Source of the DNA: Candidatus Marithrix sp. Canyon 246
GTDB lineage: Bacteria > Pseudomonadota > Gammaproteobacteria > Beggiatoales > Beggiatoaceae
NCBI RefSeq assembly: GCF_001723685.1
Contig: NZ_MCBX01000003.1
Location: forward strand, 62,001 to 126,000
Length of the DNA stretch: 64,000 nucleotides
Reading direction: 5' to 3'
Shown: one piece after another, positions 45,472-56,000 of the stretch
How the letters are laid out: each line of letters starts with the position of its first letter
How positions within the stretch are numbered: the stretch's first letter is position 1
The notes under the pieces: model-generated
The model's input: only the letters and a program-made list of their open reading frames with translations
Database searches by the model: none
Told to the model about the DNA's origin: nothing
Translations under genes and position numbers: made by a program

Positions 45472-45951
45472 ATGGATAACGATTCAGCATTCGAGACTGG
45501 TGGATATACAGGTTTTTTAGGCAATTCTAAGATTAACGGCAAACGACACTATCATTACAAAACTAAAGATATTACAAGATATACTTTTCCTAAAAAGACA
45601 TCAGGAGAATTCTTTGTTACTTTGCTTAACCATAATGATACTGATGTATCTCTTGATAAAGCCTATTTAGATGTAAGTAGCTTATTACTTAAAAGCGGCA
45701 CTTGGACAGTGCCAAAAACTGGTAACTATGAAGTTTATGGTATAGCAGCTGGTGGTATGTGGGCAGGAGATGGCGGAATTGCATATATATCAAGTAAAAA
45801 TGGAAAAATTTCTAAATCTAATAGAGGTGAAGATTCACTAGCTCAATCTGGATTTGGAAAAGGTGAAAATGGTTACAATAGTGGATCTTCAATCATGCCT
45901 AAGAATTTTGGCGCAGGTGGTAATGGAGTTATCAAAATAACAATTATTTAA
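45472..45951 (+). CDS. Glycine-rich C-terminal fragment of a secreted protein
   Basis: 159 residues; the frame has no ribosome site and begins in mid-domain. GTWTVPKTGNYEVYGIAAGG, a glycine-rich loop and a final FGAGGNGVIKITII resemble the glycine-rich ends of tail-fibre-like or surface proteins. Together with 44835-45270 it may be the rest of one large gene with several breaks. Function cannot be assigned. Confidence 0.45.
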   Translation: MDNDSAFETGGYTGFLGNSKINGKRHYHYKTKDITRYTFPKKTSGEFFVTLLNHNDTDVSLDKAYLDVSSLLLKSGTWTVPKTGNYEVYGIAAGGMWAGDGGIAYISSKNGKISKSNRGEDSLAQSGFGKGENGYNSGSSIMPKNFGAGGNGVIKITII

Positions 45952-45979
45952 TTTGAGTAGATTGGACTGATGCTAAATT

Positions 45980-46012
45980 AGACCTGACAGGTTTTAAAAA
46001 CCTGTCAGGTCT
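45980..46012. repeat. Dispersed palindrome, copy 6
   Basis: Identical to copy 2 (arms agacctgacaggttt / aaacctgtcaggtct) and lying 29 bp after the stop of the glycine-rich gene, 190 bp before folD. Confidence 0.9.
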
Positions 46013-46142
46013 TTCGTAGTCGGAAGTTAAACTACATCGAAATGGTTGGTTATAATTTGGAAAAAACTTTTGAAATTATAGATGGACTTAGACGAGCAAA
46101 AGCGGCTGATCTGGCAGGATTTCTATATTTTTTATGTTTATT

Positions 46143-46151
46143 TGCTATAAT
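46143..46151 (+). promoter_or_regulatory. Extended -10 promoter of folD
   Basis: TGC-TATAAT, an extended -10 hexamer; no good -35 at 17 bp. It lies ~50 bp before the folD start, an apt distance. Confidence 0.5.
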
Positions 46152-46201
46152 ATCATATATATGAACTTTCTATTTAAAACAAATACAACCACATTAGTAA
46201 T

Positions 46202-47035
46202 ATGACAGCAAAAATATTAGATGGTAAAGCAATAGCGGCACAACAACGTCAACTTGTAAAAACACAAGTGGCTGCACTTAAACGCGCACCGGGTTTGGCA
46301 GTTATACGTGTTGGCGATAATCCAGCATCACAAGTTTATGTACGTCATAAACGCAATGCTTGTGCTGAAGTAGGGATTAATTCACAAGCCTTTGAATTAC
46401 CTGCAAATACATCTGAAGATGAATTATTGGTATTGCTTGAAAAATTAAATAATGACAATGAAATTGATGGAATTTTGGTGCAATTACCGTTACCAGATCA
46501 TATAGATAGTGATTTGGTGTTAGAACGTATCTTGCCAAAAAAAGATGTTGATGGTTTTCATCCTTATAATGTTGGACGTTTGGCTCTACGTATGCCGCTA
46601 TTACGTTCATGTACGCCTAAAGGAGTCATGACATTATTGGCACATACCGACATTGACTTAACAGGTTTAGACGCTGTTATTGTTGGACAATCGAATATAG
46701 TTGGTCGTCCAATGGCATTAGAATTATTAGCAGCTCGTTGTACGATCACAGTATGTCATAGCCGTACCCGTAATTTACAAGAAAAAATTGCTAATGCAGA
46801 TATTGTAGTAGCTGCTGTAGGTAAACCTAATTTTGTGAAAGGTGAATGGATTAAATCGGGCGCAATTGTGATTGATGTTGGAATTAATAGACTAGAAAAT
46901 GGCAAGTTAGTTGGTGATGTAGAATTTGAAGCGGCTTCTGAACGCGCAAGTTGGATAACTCCAGTGCCGGGTGGAGTTGGTCCAATGACTGTAGCCACTT
47001 TATTGGAAAATACTTTACAGGCTGGTCAGGGATAA
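46202..47035 (+). CDS. folD: Methylene-THF dehydrogenase/cyclohydrolase
   Basis: 277 residues. Catalytic Y46-x3-K50 (YVRHK), QLPLPDHI, and the NADP-binding [12 protein letters not shown] define Fol[11 protein letters not shown] closes the fold. It interconverts 5,10-methylene- and 10-formyl-THF. The same one-carbon metabolism involves folC and thyA of this window, though the three are not linked in one operon. Confidence 0.96.
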   Translation: MTAKILDGKAIAAQQRQLVKTQVAALKRAPGLAVIRVGDNPASQVYVRHKRNACAEVGINSQAFELPANTSEDELLVLLEKLNNDNEIDGILVQLPLPDHIDSDLVLERILPKKDVDGFHPYNVGRLALRMPLLRSCTPKGVMTLLAHTDIDLTGLDAVIVGQSNIVGRPMALELLAARCTITVCHSRTRNLQEKIANADIVVAAVGKPNFVKGEWIKSGAIVIDVGINRLENGKLVGDVEFEAASERASWITPVPGGVGPMTVATLLENTLQAGQG

Positions 47036-47036
47036 A

Positions 47037-47382
47037 TTACCCCAAATTTATTATTTCTACGTCATTGGTTTTTGGGGCGATGTAAGTTACTCTTTTGCCT
47101 TCTAAGGAGCTTAGTTGTCCAAGTTGACTTGACCATTTTACTGTATCTGCTCCTCTTGCTTGTAAAGATGCAGTTTCACCGATTTTTCTGTATAAGCTTG
47201 AGCATTCAATGGGGTTTTCCAAAAAACAGAACTTAAATGACCTGCTGGAATTCGCCATTTATATTTTCACTTCAATTGAAGTATTGATAAAAACCAAAGT
47301 TAGTGTCATGTAACACACCATCTTTATCTTGCCAAGTCCATTTAAATGGTTCTGTTCCACCTACTACTTTGATTTTTTTCAT
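47037..47382 (-). pseudogene. Small-ORF pair, Ig-like remnant
   Basis: Two frames on the minus strand. 47382-47272 gives 36 codons (MKKIKVVGGTEPFKWTWQDK then DGVLHDTNFGFYQYFN) with a strong aaggag ribosome site, so it could be expressed. 47258-47037 gives 73 codons ending GADTVKWSSQLGQLSSLEGK and TYIAPKTNDVEI, an Ig-like beta-strand pattern. A frameshift or deletion probably separated them. Convergent with folD, 1 bp apart. Confidence 0.4.
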
Positions 47383-47441
47383 TTTGAAACTCCTTATATA
47401 AGAACTAATGATAAATAGCAAAAAAATCCGTTTATTCCGTA

Positions 47442-47537
47442 AATCCGTTGTACTAAATAGAGTTAAATAGTCAAATGTTGGGTTACTAGAGTTAATGTTG
47501 TTATATGGTTAATATTTTTCATGAAGTACAACGGATT
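47442..47537. repeat. Inverted repeat with 13-bp arms
   Basis: aatccgttgtact (47442-47454) and agtacaacggatt (47525-47537) pair exactly, with imperfect pairing outward. The arm resembles tcgttgtact at 3945 and the word acggattatgg also occurs at 31877. Probably a dispersed small repeat. Confidence 0.7.
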
Positions 47538-47590
47538 ATGGAGATAAGTGTGTTACTTCTTTCATATAATGATATAATTACTAATTATAT

Positions 47591-47674
47591 ACTGATGTTA
47601 CGCATTGAACTTCCCGCCCCCCCTGAAAGGGGCAACTGAGAAAATTGACAGGAATCGGGGTGCGTAACATCAGT
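47591..47674. mobile_element. 84-bp MITE-like element
   Basis: Perfect 14-bp terminal inverted repeats (actgatgttacgca / tgcgtaacatcagt) enclose 56 bp that is G/C-rich with a small internal hairpin (cccccctgaaaggggc). No open frame. A single copy in this window; no clear target-site duplication. Size and ends fit a miniature transposable element or a structured intergenic repeat. Confidence 0.6.
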
Positions 47675-47863
47675 TGTTTTACTATTGGTAAATTGTATAT
47701 TATAAATAATAATATACTTAAAGCTACCTATCATTCTCATATAAGTGACACTACAGGAAAGCTTATTTTGGAAACAAAATTTTTTTGAAAGTCATGCAGT
47801 TAATGGATTTTCGATTTAAATAGGTATATACTATTAGTATATCTTTTTAAAAAGGGTCTTTTT

Positions 47864-49714
47864 ATGTTAAAGCAAACTATATTAGCAATCATTCTTATGC
47901 TTTCCACTGAAGTAACGTTTGCCGCAGTTACATTATTAAATTCAAGCTTTTTAGGTTCAAAAGAGTTTGAAATCACTCATGCTCTTGCTATCGCAGATAA
48001 TGGTGATGTTATAGTCGCTTTACGAACCAATTCACCAAATTATTCTATTCCAGCAGGGGCTTATTTAAATACATATCAAGGAAATTTTGATGCATTAATT
48101 GTTAGATTAGATGCGAATCTAACACAATTACGCGCCGCTACATATTTTGGTGGAAATGGTGATGATACTATTCAAGCTCTAACTATCGCGCCAAATGGCG
48201 ACATTATAGTAGCTGGCATCACTCGTTCTTCTGATTTTCCAGTGACGGATGGAGCATATTCAAGACATAAAGGTAAAGCAGATAGTTTTATTGCAAGATT
48301 CGATGCTAATTTAACTAAGTTGCATAGTGCTAGTTTATTAGGTGGTAATAATGAGGATTATATTAGAGCAATTGCAGTTGCAGAAAACGGAGATATAGTA
48401 GTGGCAGGATGGACTGGTTCTGTTGATTTTCCTACTACTGAAGGGGCTTATATGAAACAATATCAAGGTAGCTCATATGGAGATGGTTTTATTGCTCGAT
48501 TAGATGCTAATTTAACACAATTACGTGCTGCAAGCTTTTTAGGTGGTAGTAACGGTGATTTTATTAATACGCTTGCTATTGATAACAATGGAGAGGTTGT
48601 AGTAGCTGGTAAAACTTGGTCTGTTAATTTTCCTACCACCGAGAATGCTTATTTAGGTAAATCTGATGATAATGCAGAAGCTTTTATTGCGAGATTGGAT
48701 CCAAATTTTAGCCAATTAGTGGCTGCAAGCTTTCTTGGTGGTGGAAAAAATCCTGATAATACTGATTCTACGGATGAGATTAAAACTTTAATTATTGGTC
48801 CAAACTCTGAAATTATTGTAGCAGGTTCGACCAAATCATTAAATTTTCCAACAACCGAAGCTGCTTATTTGACTAAGTCTCCAGATAGAACTAATGGTTT
48901 TGTAGCTAAATTTAATTCACAACTATCTCAATTAGAAGCAGCTACTTTATTACAGGTTGAAGTTATTAATAGTTTGGGTTTAGCTGCAAGTGGTGAAATC
49001 GTGGTAGCTGGTAAAACTATTTCAGCACACTTTCCAAATACAGAAGGAGGGCAAGCTCAGGGTGGATTTGAAGGTTTTGTGACTAGTTTTGATAATAAAC
49101 TTAGTGAGTTGCATAGTTCAATATTTGTTGGTGGCAAAGAGTATGATGAAGTTACCCATCTTGCTATAACGTCTGCGAATCAAGTGTTTGCCATAGGATG
49201 GACAAACTCACCTGAATTTGTTACTACAAAAGGTGCTTATTTAGAACAATTTCAAGGTGGTAATTATGGTGATGCTTTTGTTGCCTCATTTGAGGGTATA
49301 GTAGAAAAAGCTATTATTAATACTAATATTTCCCCTTTAGAATTTGTAGGAATAAAACCAAGTTATGCCATTGGTGAAAAGATGAATATAGATTTAAAGG
49401 TAAAATTTTTTCCAAATTCTATTTGTGAGCGTGCTGACTTGTGGCTGGCTTTGAGGCTACCTAATGGACCTATTTTCTATCGAGATAATAGTGGAGTTAA
49501 TATATTTAATTTACTCCCAGTAGCTTTTCAGACAGATATTAAGAATAAAATAGAGACTAATTATCATATTTTAAAAGATATTCCAGTAATACCTGAACTA
49601 GCTGGTGAATATACTTTTTATGCTTTTTTTAATTTAGAAGGTAAGGGTATTGATAATTGGATGGATACGCTATGTTCGGAAATTGTTCGTGTAAAAATTA
49701 GTTTAGTCTTGTGA
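47864..49714 (+). CDS. Secreted SBBP beta-propeller protein
   Basis: 616 residues. Signal peptide of ~21 (EVTFA). From ~30 to ~470 there are seven repeats of ~60 residues with NGDIIVAG, T-x-S-x-(D/N)FPTTEGAY, and F-(I/V)AR(L/F)DANL-(T/S)-QL blocks: the SBBP (seven-bladed beta-propeller) repeat. The final ~130 residues are a separate domain (YAIGEKMNIDLKVKF) resembling the C-terminal part of the propeller-like protein at 59837 (YGVGETINFNARL). Probably exported or surface-bound; ligand unknown. Confidence 0.88.
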   Translation: MLKQTILAIILMLSTEVTFAAVTLLNSSFLGSKEFEITHALAIADNGDVIVALRTNSPNYSIPAGAYLNTYQGNFDALIVRLDANLTQLRAATYFGGNGDDTIQALTIAPNGDIIVAGITRSSDFPVTDGAYSRHKGKADSFIARFDANLTKLHSASLLGGNNEDYIRAIAVAENGDIVVAGWTGSVDFPTTEGAYMKQYQGSSYGDGFIARLDANLTQLRAASFLGGSNGDFINTLAIDNNGEVVVAGKTWSVNFPTTENAYLGKSDDNAEAFIARLDPNFSQLVAASFLGGGKNPDNTDSTDEIKTLIIGPNSEIIVAGSTKSLNFPTTEAAYLTKSPDRTNGFVAKFNSQLSQLEAATLLQVEVINSLGLAASGEIVVAGKTISAHFPNTEGGQAQGGFEGFVTSFDNKLSELHSSIFVGGKEYDEVTHLAITSANQVFAIGWTNSPEFVTTKGAYLEQFQGGNYGDAFVASFEGIVEKAIINTNISPLEFVGIKPSYAIGEKMNIDLKVKFFPNSICERADLWLALRLPNGPIFYRDNSGVNIFNLLPVAFQTDIKNKIETNYHILKDIPVIPELAGEYTFYAFFNLEGKGIDNWMDTLCSEIVRVKISLVL

Positions 49715-49971
49715 TAAAATACTAGAATTTAGTGTTGATACCACTTGTTAAATGATCTCATTGAAAAATTATCGGTTGAGGATGCTCAGCGATTCAAAGC
49801 AATTGAACGTACCACTAATGGGTAAATTGAATGGACTCTCCAGCTTGCCTCACGGTAATGCAGTTGCTTTCAACTATAAAGTTATGGCATACTTTAACAG
49901 GGAGTTTCACCATGCTGATGAACCGCCTTAGTGGTCGTACCCTGTCAGTTGTAAATTACTATCTTTTGATT

Positions 49972-50667
49972 TTATAGTGTATTATTTGTCGCTAAAGGCG
50001 ATTTGTTGACCATTTTTAATATTTGTTTTTTATTAGAATCTAAAAGATTGTTATCATTTGCTTCCGATCTGCGATTGCCCCATGCTGCATAAAGATAGTC
50101 TAAATGCTTTTCTAAGGATTGATTAGATGATAATTGTTCAATTAGGGTTGCCCGTTTATCAGAATTAACCGCTTCTGGTTTCCTTTTTATCAGTTGTAAC
50201 AAGTTAATAGGTTTTAGTGCAAATTTAAGTAATATATCTTGCGATTCTTCTTGTAAGGCACCATTCTCATATTTGCTAAGAGTTCTTTCTTTCCAACCTA
50301 GCAAACTATTGAATTCTTTTTGAGTTAATCCATATTGTTCACGCCAATTGCGAATTTCTTCAGGTTGTAACAAGTTATGACGACGGCGATATTCACGATA
50401 AGCTTCATCTAAGGCATCATGTCCAAGACTACTGGTAAATGCTTGTCCGCAGGTAGCAGTTACTACCACAACTAAAATATTATCCCATATTTCGTAGATA
50501 ATACGATAATCCCCCACTCGAATACGATAACGATTTTCATAACTTTGCAGCTTTATAGCACCATGTGGACATGGATTATTAGCTAAAGCTTTTAAACTCT
50601 CCTGTGTTTCAAGATCATCTATTCTGGCTTTAAGTTGTACCTCATGGCAAATGATAATATAGTGCAT
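49972..50667 (-). CDS. RelE-type toxin fused to MqsA-type antitoxin
   Basis: 231 residues. Residues ~1-70 look like a RelE/ParE toxin C-terminal half (NPCPHGAIKLQSYENRYRIR, VGDYRIIYEI). 73-160 look like the C-terminal part of an MqsA/HTH antitoxin: CGQAF, DEAYREYRRRHNLLQPEEIR and LTQKEFNSLLGWKERTLSKYENG. The N-terminal zinc ribbon of MqsA is lost; only the last Cys-Gly remains. The tail (161-231) is unassigned. Either a deletion fused two TA genes or a functional self-neutralising protein exists. Frame is intact over all 231 codons. Confidence 0.7.
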   Translation of the reverse strand: MHYIIICHEVQLKARIDDLETQESLKALANNPCPHGAIKLQSYENRYRIRVGDYRIIYEIWDNILVVVVTATCGQAFTSSLGHDALDEAYREYRRRHNLLQPEEIRNWREQYGLTQKEFNSLLGWKERTLSKYENGALQEESQDILLKFALKPINLLQLIKRKPEAVNSDKRATLIEQLSSNQSLEKHLDYLYAAWGNRRSEANDNNLLDSNKKQILKMVNKSPLATNNTL

Positions 50668-50692
50668 TATAAATCTATATCACAAATAAATC

Positions 50693-50725
50693 AAACCTGA
50701 CAGGTTTTAAAAACCTGTCAGGTTT
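50693..50725. repeat. Dispersed palindrome, copy 7
   Basis: Arms aaacctgacaggttt / aaacctgtcaggttt. Lies between the algC-like stop (50737) and the RelE-MqsA gene start (50667), both minus; may end the algC transcript. Confidence 0.9.
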
Positions 50726-50736
50726 AATAGTTAATG

Positions 50737-52101
50737 TTAAAACGGCAATTCTAAATTACTATCTATAGCCAATAATTGCTCACTAAACTGTTTTTGTATT
50801 CTGCTTAGTGCAGCTTCATTATCGGCTTCAAAGCGAAATACTAAGCATGGTGTGGTATTAGATGGGCGTACTAATCCCCAAGCATCTTCAAAGTCTGCTC
50901 GTAAGCCGTCAATAGTGGTTACTTTTGCTCCTTCAAATTTGAAGCTGTTTGCAATTTTGTCCATGAATTCATAATGTTCTCCAAATTCTTTAAATTCTAA
51001 TTTTATTTCTGGAGTATTAACTGCATCTGGTAAGCTTGCAAATACTTCTTCCGGGGCGCGGCTGTCTTTTGATAATATTTCTAATAATCTAGCAGCAGTA
51101 TATAAAGCATCATCAAAACCATACCAGCGTTCTTTAAAGAAAATATGACCGCTCATTTCTCCGCCTAATAAAGCTCCACTCTGTTTCATTTCTGATTTTA
51201 TAAATGAGTGCCCTGTTTTCCACATTTTAGGCTTACCGCCGGCTTTAGAAATAGCATTAGGTAAATGGCGACTACATTTTACATCAAAAATAATTTCTGC
51301 TCCGGGATGACGACCTAATAAGTCAGTAGCATATAAAATCATTTGGCGATCTGGCCAAATTACACGCCCTTGTTTATCTACTACTCCTAAGCGATCTCCA
51401 TCTCCATCAAAAGCTAATCCGATGTCAGCGTCTTCTGTTTTTACTGTCTTAATCAAGTCATCTAAATTTTTTAGAACACTAGGATCAGGGTGATGATTAG
51501 GGAAAGTTCCATCAACTTCAGTATATAATTCAACTACTTCACATCCTAACTTTTTAATTAGGTCAGGAACCATGACTCCTGCTACACCATTACCGCAATC
51601 AATTACTACTTTAAATGGACGCTCTAATTTAATATCACTAGTAATACGTGAAATATAATCATTATAAAGATCAGCCGTAGTTCGTGATCCGTTTCCTGTG
51701 ACTAAATCACCTGTATCTATACGTTTTTTCAGACCTTGAATCGTATCTCCTGATAAGGTGTTTCCTGCAATCATCATCTTTAAACCATTATAATTAGCAG
51801 GATTATGACTACCAGTCAGCATAACACCAGTACCAGTATTCAAAAAATTAGTAGCAAAATACAATACTGGTGTAGGTACCATACCAATATCTATAACTTC
51901 ACGCCCAGCCATTTCTAAACCGGTAATTAAAGCTTCTATTAAAGATGGACCAGATAAGCGTCCATCGCGTGCAACAACAACTTTAGCTTGATTTTGTGCA
52001 GCGGCTTCACTACCAATAGCTTGACCAACTTGTGTCACAATTTCAGGTGTTAAAGATTCTCCAACGATTCCGCGAATATCGTAGGCTTTAAAAATAGACA
52101 T
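50737..52101 (-). CDS. algC: Phosphomannomutase/phosphoglucomutase
   Basis: 454 residues. Phosphoserine S98 in TGSHNP, metal loop FDGDGDR at ~233-239, sugar loop GEMSGHIFF at ~318-326. It makes mannose-1-P or glucose-1-P for surface polysaccharides. The length and motifs fit AlgC/ManB rather than GlmM. It follows thyA by 17 bp. Confidence 0.9.
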   Translation of the reverse strand: MSIFKAYDIRGIVGESLTPEIVTQVGQAIGSEAAAQNQAKVVVARDGRLSGPSLIEALITGLEMAGREVIDIGMVPTPVLYFATNFLNTGTGVMLTGSHNPANYNGLKMMIAGNTLSGDTIQGLKKRIDTGDLVTGNGSRTTADLYNDYISRITSDIKLERPFKVVIDCGNGVAGVMVPDLIKKLGCEVVELYTEVDGTFPNHHPDPSVLKNLDDLIKTVKTEDADIGLAFDGDGDRLGVVDKQGRVIWPDRQMILYATDLLGRHPGAEIIFDVKCSRHLPNAISKAGGKPKMWKTGHSFIKSEMKQSGALLGGEMSGHIFFKERWYGFDDALYTAARLLEILSKDSRAPEEVFASLPDAVNTPEIKLEFKEFGEHYEFMDKIANSFKFEGAKVTTIDGLRADFEDAWGLVRPSNTTPCLVFRFEADNEAALSRIQKQFSEQLLAIDSNLELPF

Positions 52102-52118
52102 ATTGCATTTCCTTTAAA

Positions 52119-52913
52119 TTAAACTGCCACTGAGGCTTTTATATGTGGATGACTTTGATAATTAATTATTTCAAAGTCTTCAAATTTATAGCTAAAAATA
52201 TCAGTAGGTTTATCTTTTATAATTAGTTGTGGTAATTCATAAGTTTGACGACTTAATTGTAATTTCACTTGTTCTATATGATTTAAATATAAGTGTACAT
52301 CGCCACCTGTCCAAATAAATTCTCCGACTTCCAAATCACATTGTTCTGCAACTAAATGTGTTAATAAAGCATAACTAGCAATGTTAAATGGCACACCTAT
52401 AAAAAAATCAGCACTACGTTGGTATAGTTGACAAGAAAGCTTACCCTTAGCTACATAGAATTGAAATAATAAATGACATGGCGGTAAAGCCATATTTTCA
52501 ATTTCAGCAACATTCCATGCAGACACAATTAAGCGTCTGGAATCAGGATTAGTTTTAATATCAGTAATTAATTGACTAATTTGATCAATAGATTGATCAT
52601 CGCAAGTGGGCCATGATCGCCATTGAGAACCATAAACTGGTCCCAAGTCTCCTTTTTCATCTGCCCACGCATCCCAAATATGTACATTATTATCAACTAG
52701 GTACTGAATATTAGTTTCGCCCTTTAAAAACCATAACAACTCATAAATTATACTGCGACTATGAAGTTTCTTAGTAGTTAAAAGAGGGAAACCTTGCGAT
52801 AAATCAAAGCGCATTTGTGGTCCAAAAAGTGACAAGGTACCAGTACCGGTTCTATCATCTTTTTGAACGCCATGCTCTAAAATTTGTTGCATTAAACTTA
52901 AATATTGTCTCAT
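52119..52913 (-). CDS. thyA: Thymidylate synthase
   Basis: 264 residues, as in E. coli. Catalytic C146 ([10 protein letters not shown]), the [17 protein letters not shown] stretch and DRTGTG phosphate loop all match. Converts dUMP to dTMP with methylene-THF. lgt, its usual partner, is absent. Confidence 0.97.
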   Translation of the reverse strand: MRQYLSLMQQILEHGVQKDDRTGTGTLSLFGPQMRFDLSQGFPLLTTKKLHSRSIIYELLWFLKGETNIQYLVDNNVHIWDAWADEKGDLGPVYGSQWRSWPTCDDQSIDQISQLITDIKTNPDSRRLIVSAWNVAEIENMALPPCHLLFQFYVAKGKLSCQLYQRSADFFIGVPFNIASYALLTHLVAEQCDLEVGEFIWTGGDVHLYLNHIEQVKLQLSRQTYELPQLIIKDKPTDIFSYKFEDFEIINYQSHPHIKASVAV

Positions 52914-52959
52914 TACTTTAAACAGAGTTACTTAATTTAATGTTAATTAATTGTTTATG

Positions 52960-53012
52960 AATGGTGGGTAGAGCGATAGCGATACGAAGTCAGCGAAGCT
53001 AAACCCACCATT
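52960..53012. repeat. Inverted repeat related to 10986-11093
   Basis: aatggtgggt / acccaccatt arms with internal agcgatagcgat; shares gtgggtagagcg and aaacccacc with the argF-ileS element. It lies between thyA (start 52913) and the mechanosensitive channel gene's stop (53031). Confidence 0.8.
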
Positions 53013-53030
53013 CAGACTATTAAATTAAAA

Positions 53031-56000
53031 TCACATTTGTTTTAAATGCACATCTTGTTGAGGATATGGCATCTTTATGCCTGCCTCTTTGAAGCTATCC
53101 CAAATAGCAAATAAGATTTTAGATTGCAGCTCGAAAGCATTGGTATTCCTTTGATCAATAAAATAATTAATACGAAACTTGACTTGATATTCGGCAAATT
53201 CCGATAAGAATACTTTATAACTAGGCTCGCTGATAATTTCAGAAAATTGATCTAGCACTGATTTAATAATTTTTTCAGCGGCATAAGGATCGTCTTCATA
53301 ACTAATACTAACATTGAAATGTTTACGTAATATCTGATCAGAATGATTGCGGTTAATTAGATGACCATTAAGCAATTCAGAATTTGGAATTATGACATCT
53401 TCACGATCAGGTGTAATAATACTGACATTATTTATTCCAATTCTTGACACATTACCTTCATCATCGCCAATTTTTATATAGTCGCCAGTTTTTAATGGGC
53501 GTTGCATTAATAATAAAAGCCCACTGATAAAGTTACTAGCAATATGTTGTAATCCAAATCCTATACCAATACCTAAAGCACCAGCAAATACCGCTAATGT
53601 TGTGGGATCTATCCCTAATACTTGTAATGTTACTAAAAATCCAAGTGCGATAATAGTATATTGTGTAAATACTGATAAACTTTGTCGTACTCCTTCATCA
53701 GCGAAATTAGCAAATAACCATTGTTCTGCTAGTTTGCGTGACCAATGAGCTAGCCAAAATACTATGATAAGTGTAAAAATTCCTAATAAAGCAGTACCTA
53801 GTGTCATGTTTTGATTTTCACTTACTGAAAATAAGGAAAAATCTAAAATTTGTTTAAGCTTATCCTGCACCGCGACATCTGATGACCATCCTGTTATTGA
53901 AAATAATATAAATAGTGCTAAAACAAATATACTAATATTTAGGATTTGAGATGTTAAAGGTATTAATACTTGTTTTAATAAATTATTGTTTGCAGAAGTT
54001 TTACAATGCAAAAATTTAATCAATGAATTAACAATTCCACCCGCTACCATCCAAACAATTAATACTGCTAAAAATATACTTAATTGTTTCGCAATTGTCC
54101 ATCCTAAATTGATATAACCAATTAAACCAGTTATTGCAATTACTAAAATGAAGAATGGTAATACTAAAGTAGTTAGACGAATTACTAATACCCAATGAGC
54201 TTCTGTGGTTTCGGGTAATGATTTCATAATCAATGAGCTGATACGTATTAGCGGCAATACTATTAAAGATAGTAATATCATAAATATACTATCAATAAAA
54301 TCTAGCATATTTAGGGATAATATTATTGTATTAGCCTCATCTTTGATATGTGCTAATGCAGTGATAATGCTTAATATTGTTAAAACAATTATAATCCAGC
54401 GTAGTTGTCGGTAGAGTTTTGGTTGTTGATGAATAATAAATTTTCTAAGTAAGAGAATTAATAATATTATTATTACAAGTATTAAGCTTACACTTTGCCA
54501 TGCTACTTTAAATTGTTCTATGAAAAAATCTGGTAAGGTTTTTATTTCTCTAAGAAAAGCATTCCATTCATTGGTATTAGAAGGCAAGGTTCTAGGTTTA
54601 GATAATAATAAACGTAAATTGCTTTTATAAGCACTTTGCAATGAAGCTTGTACTTTTTCGCCAGTTTCTAATAATTTAGGCAATTGTTTTGATTCGGTTG
54701 CTAAACTTTTCCTGAGTTGGATTAAAACTCGTTGTGCTTTTTTCTTATATCTTAATTCTTGACGACTTAAATCATCGCTACGTTTTTTTAATAATTTATC
54801 TTGTTTATCTAAGATAGATAATTTTTGTTGTAAAAAACTTTGTGAATTATTAACTTCTTTTAATAAGATATTAACTTTTTCAATTAAAGCATTTGTCTCT
54901 GTTAATTGAGTTTCAGAAATATCTGTTGCAGCCTTGCGGGTTTTCGCGATATTTTGCCATTGTGATAATTGTTGTTGTCGATGTTTATTTTTAAATAAAC
55001 GTACAACTTGTTGTGCTAATTCATTTTGTTGTTGTAATTGTAGATTTAATAAATCAGCTTGTACTGAATCGCTATCAGCGAGTTTATTTAATTGCCAACG
55101 AAATGTAGCAGCAATAGATAGATAATGCTGTTGTTTTTGTTCCATCTCGCGTTCGACGGCTTGTTGATAGTATTTGGGATAAAAGGCTTGTAATTTATCA
55201 TACCAAGTCATAGCAAGTTTTAAACGTTTTTCGGCTTGTTGAATACGTTGAAGAAGAATATCAATTTGTTGTTGTTCTAAATCTAATTTCTTTTGTTTTA
55301 ATTTTATTTTATGTTCGCGTTCTAAAATTCTGGCTTCATGTATTGCTAATTGTTCATCAGTAACTGGCTTATTACGAAATTCTTCTAATTGTGTTTGTCG
55401 TTGAGATAGTTTTTGAGTTTGTTTTTCAAAATGAGCTTGAGAGCTTTGACGTTCTAAAGCTAGATTATTGAGTTCAACTTCTACTCTATCTTTTTCTAAG
55501 GCAGATTTTTCTAAGATCTTAGTTAGAGTGTCTAAATTGACTTGTATGGTTTCTAAATTGGAAATTTCATTAGGTAAATTTTCTTGTGCTTGCTGCAAAC
55601 GTTCTTGTTTTCGTTCTAAGGTTGTTTTAGCAGCTAAGATAGCTTGTTCTTGTTCAGCAACTAAGCTTTGTTGATTAGCAATTTTTAATTGACTATGCCA
55701 ATTAATAGCAAAAACAGTTCGTTTAATCGCGATTTCCATTCTGGAATTAATTAATTCCAATAATTTTTTATTAAGATCAACGATCTTAGTTTGTATTAAA
55801 ATCGCTTGTGATATTTTTTGTTCTTGAAGTGTGGTAAGAACCTGTTGTTCTGCCTCAAGATTAATTTTTTGACGCTCTAAACGTAAAGCTTTGCGTTTGT
55901 CATTAGCCTTTTGTCTTTCAGAAGCGGCTTTTTTTAACAGTGATTGACTAAGTTTTCTCTTTTGCCAAATTCGCTCTTGAATTAAGAAAGTAGTTTCTTC

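Larger units (their letters stand above)
47383..47863. other. Repeat-rich intergenic region
   Basis: Nearly 480 bp without a gene. It holds an inverted repeat (47442-47454 / 47525-47537) and the 84-bp element with 14-bp ends (47591-47674). The end (47820-47860) must hold the promoter of the SBBP gene; an aaaaaggg site precedes its ATG. Confidence 0.7.

Noticed and set aside
45472-45951. Phage tail fibre / prophage
   Set aside because: The glycine-rich end resembles tail fibres, but no other phage gene is near and the neighbouring cadherin-like piece points to an adhesin.
47591-47674. Intact insertion sequence
   Set aside because: Only 84 bp with no transposase frame; reported as MITE-like instead.
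49731-49971. Small gene between the SBBP gene and the RelE-MqsA gene
   Set aside because: A short frame (LIEKLSVEDAQRFKAIE) looks protein-like but has no start or ribosome site and only 25 codons; it may be a remnant, which I could not assign.
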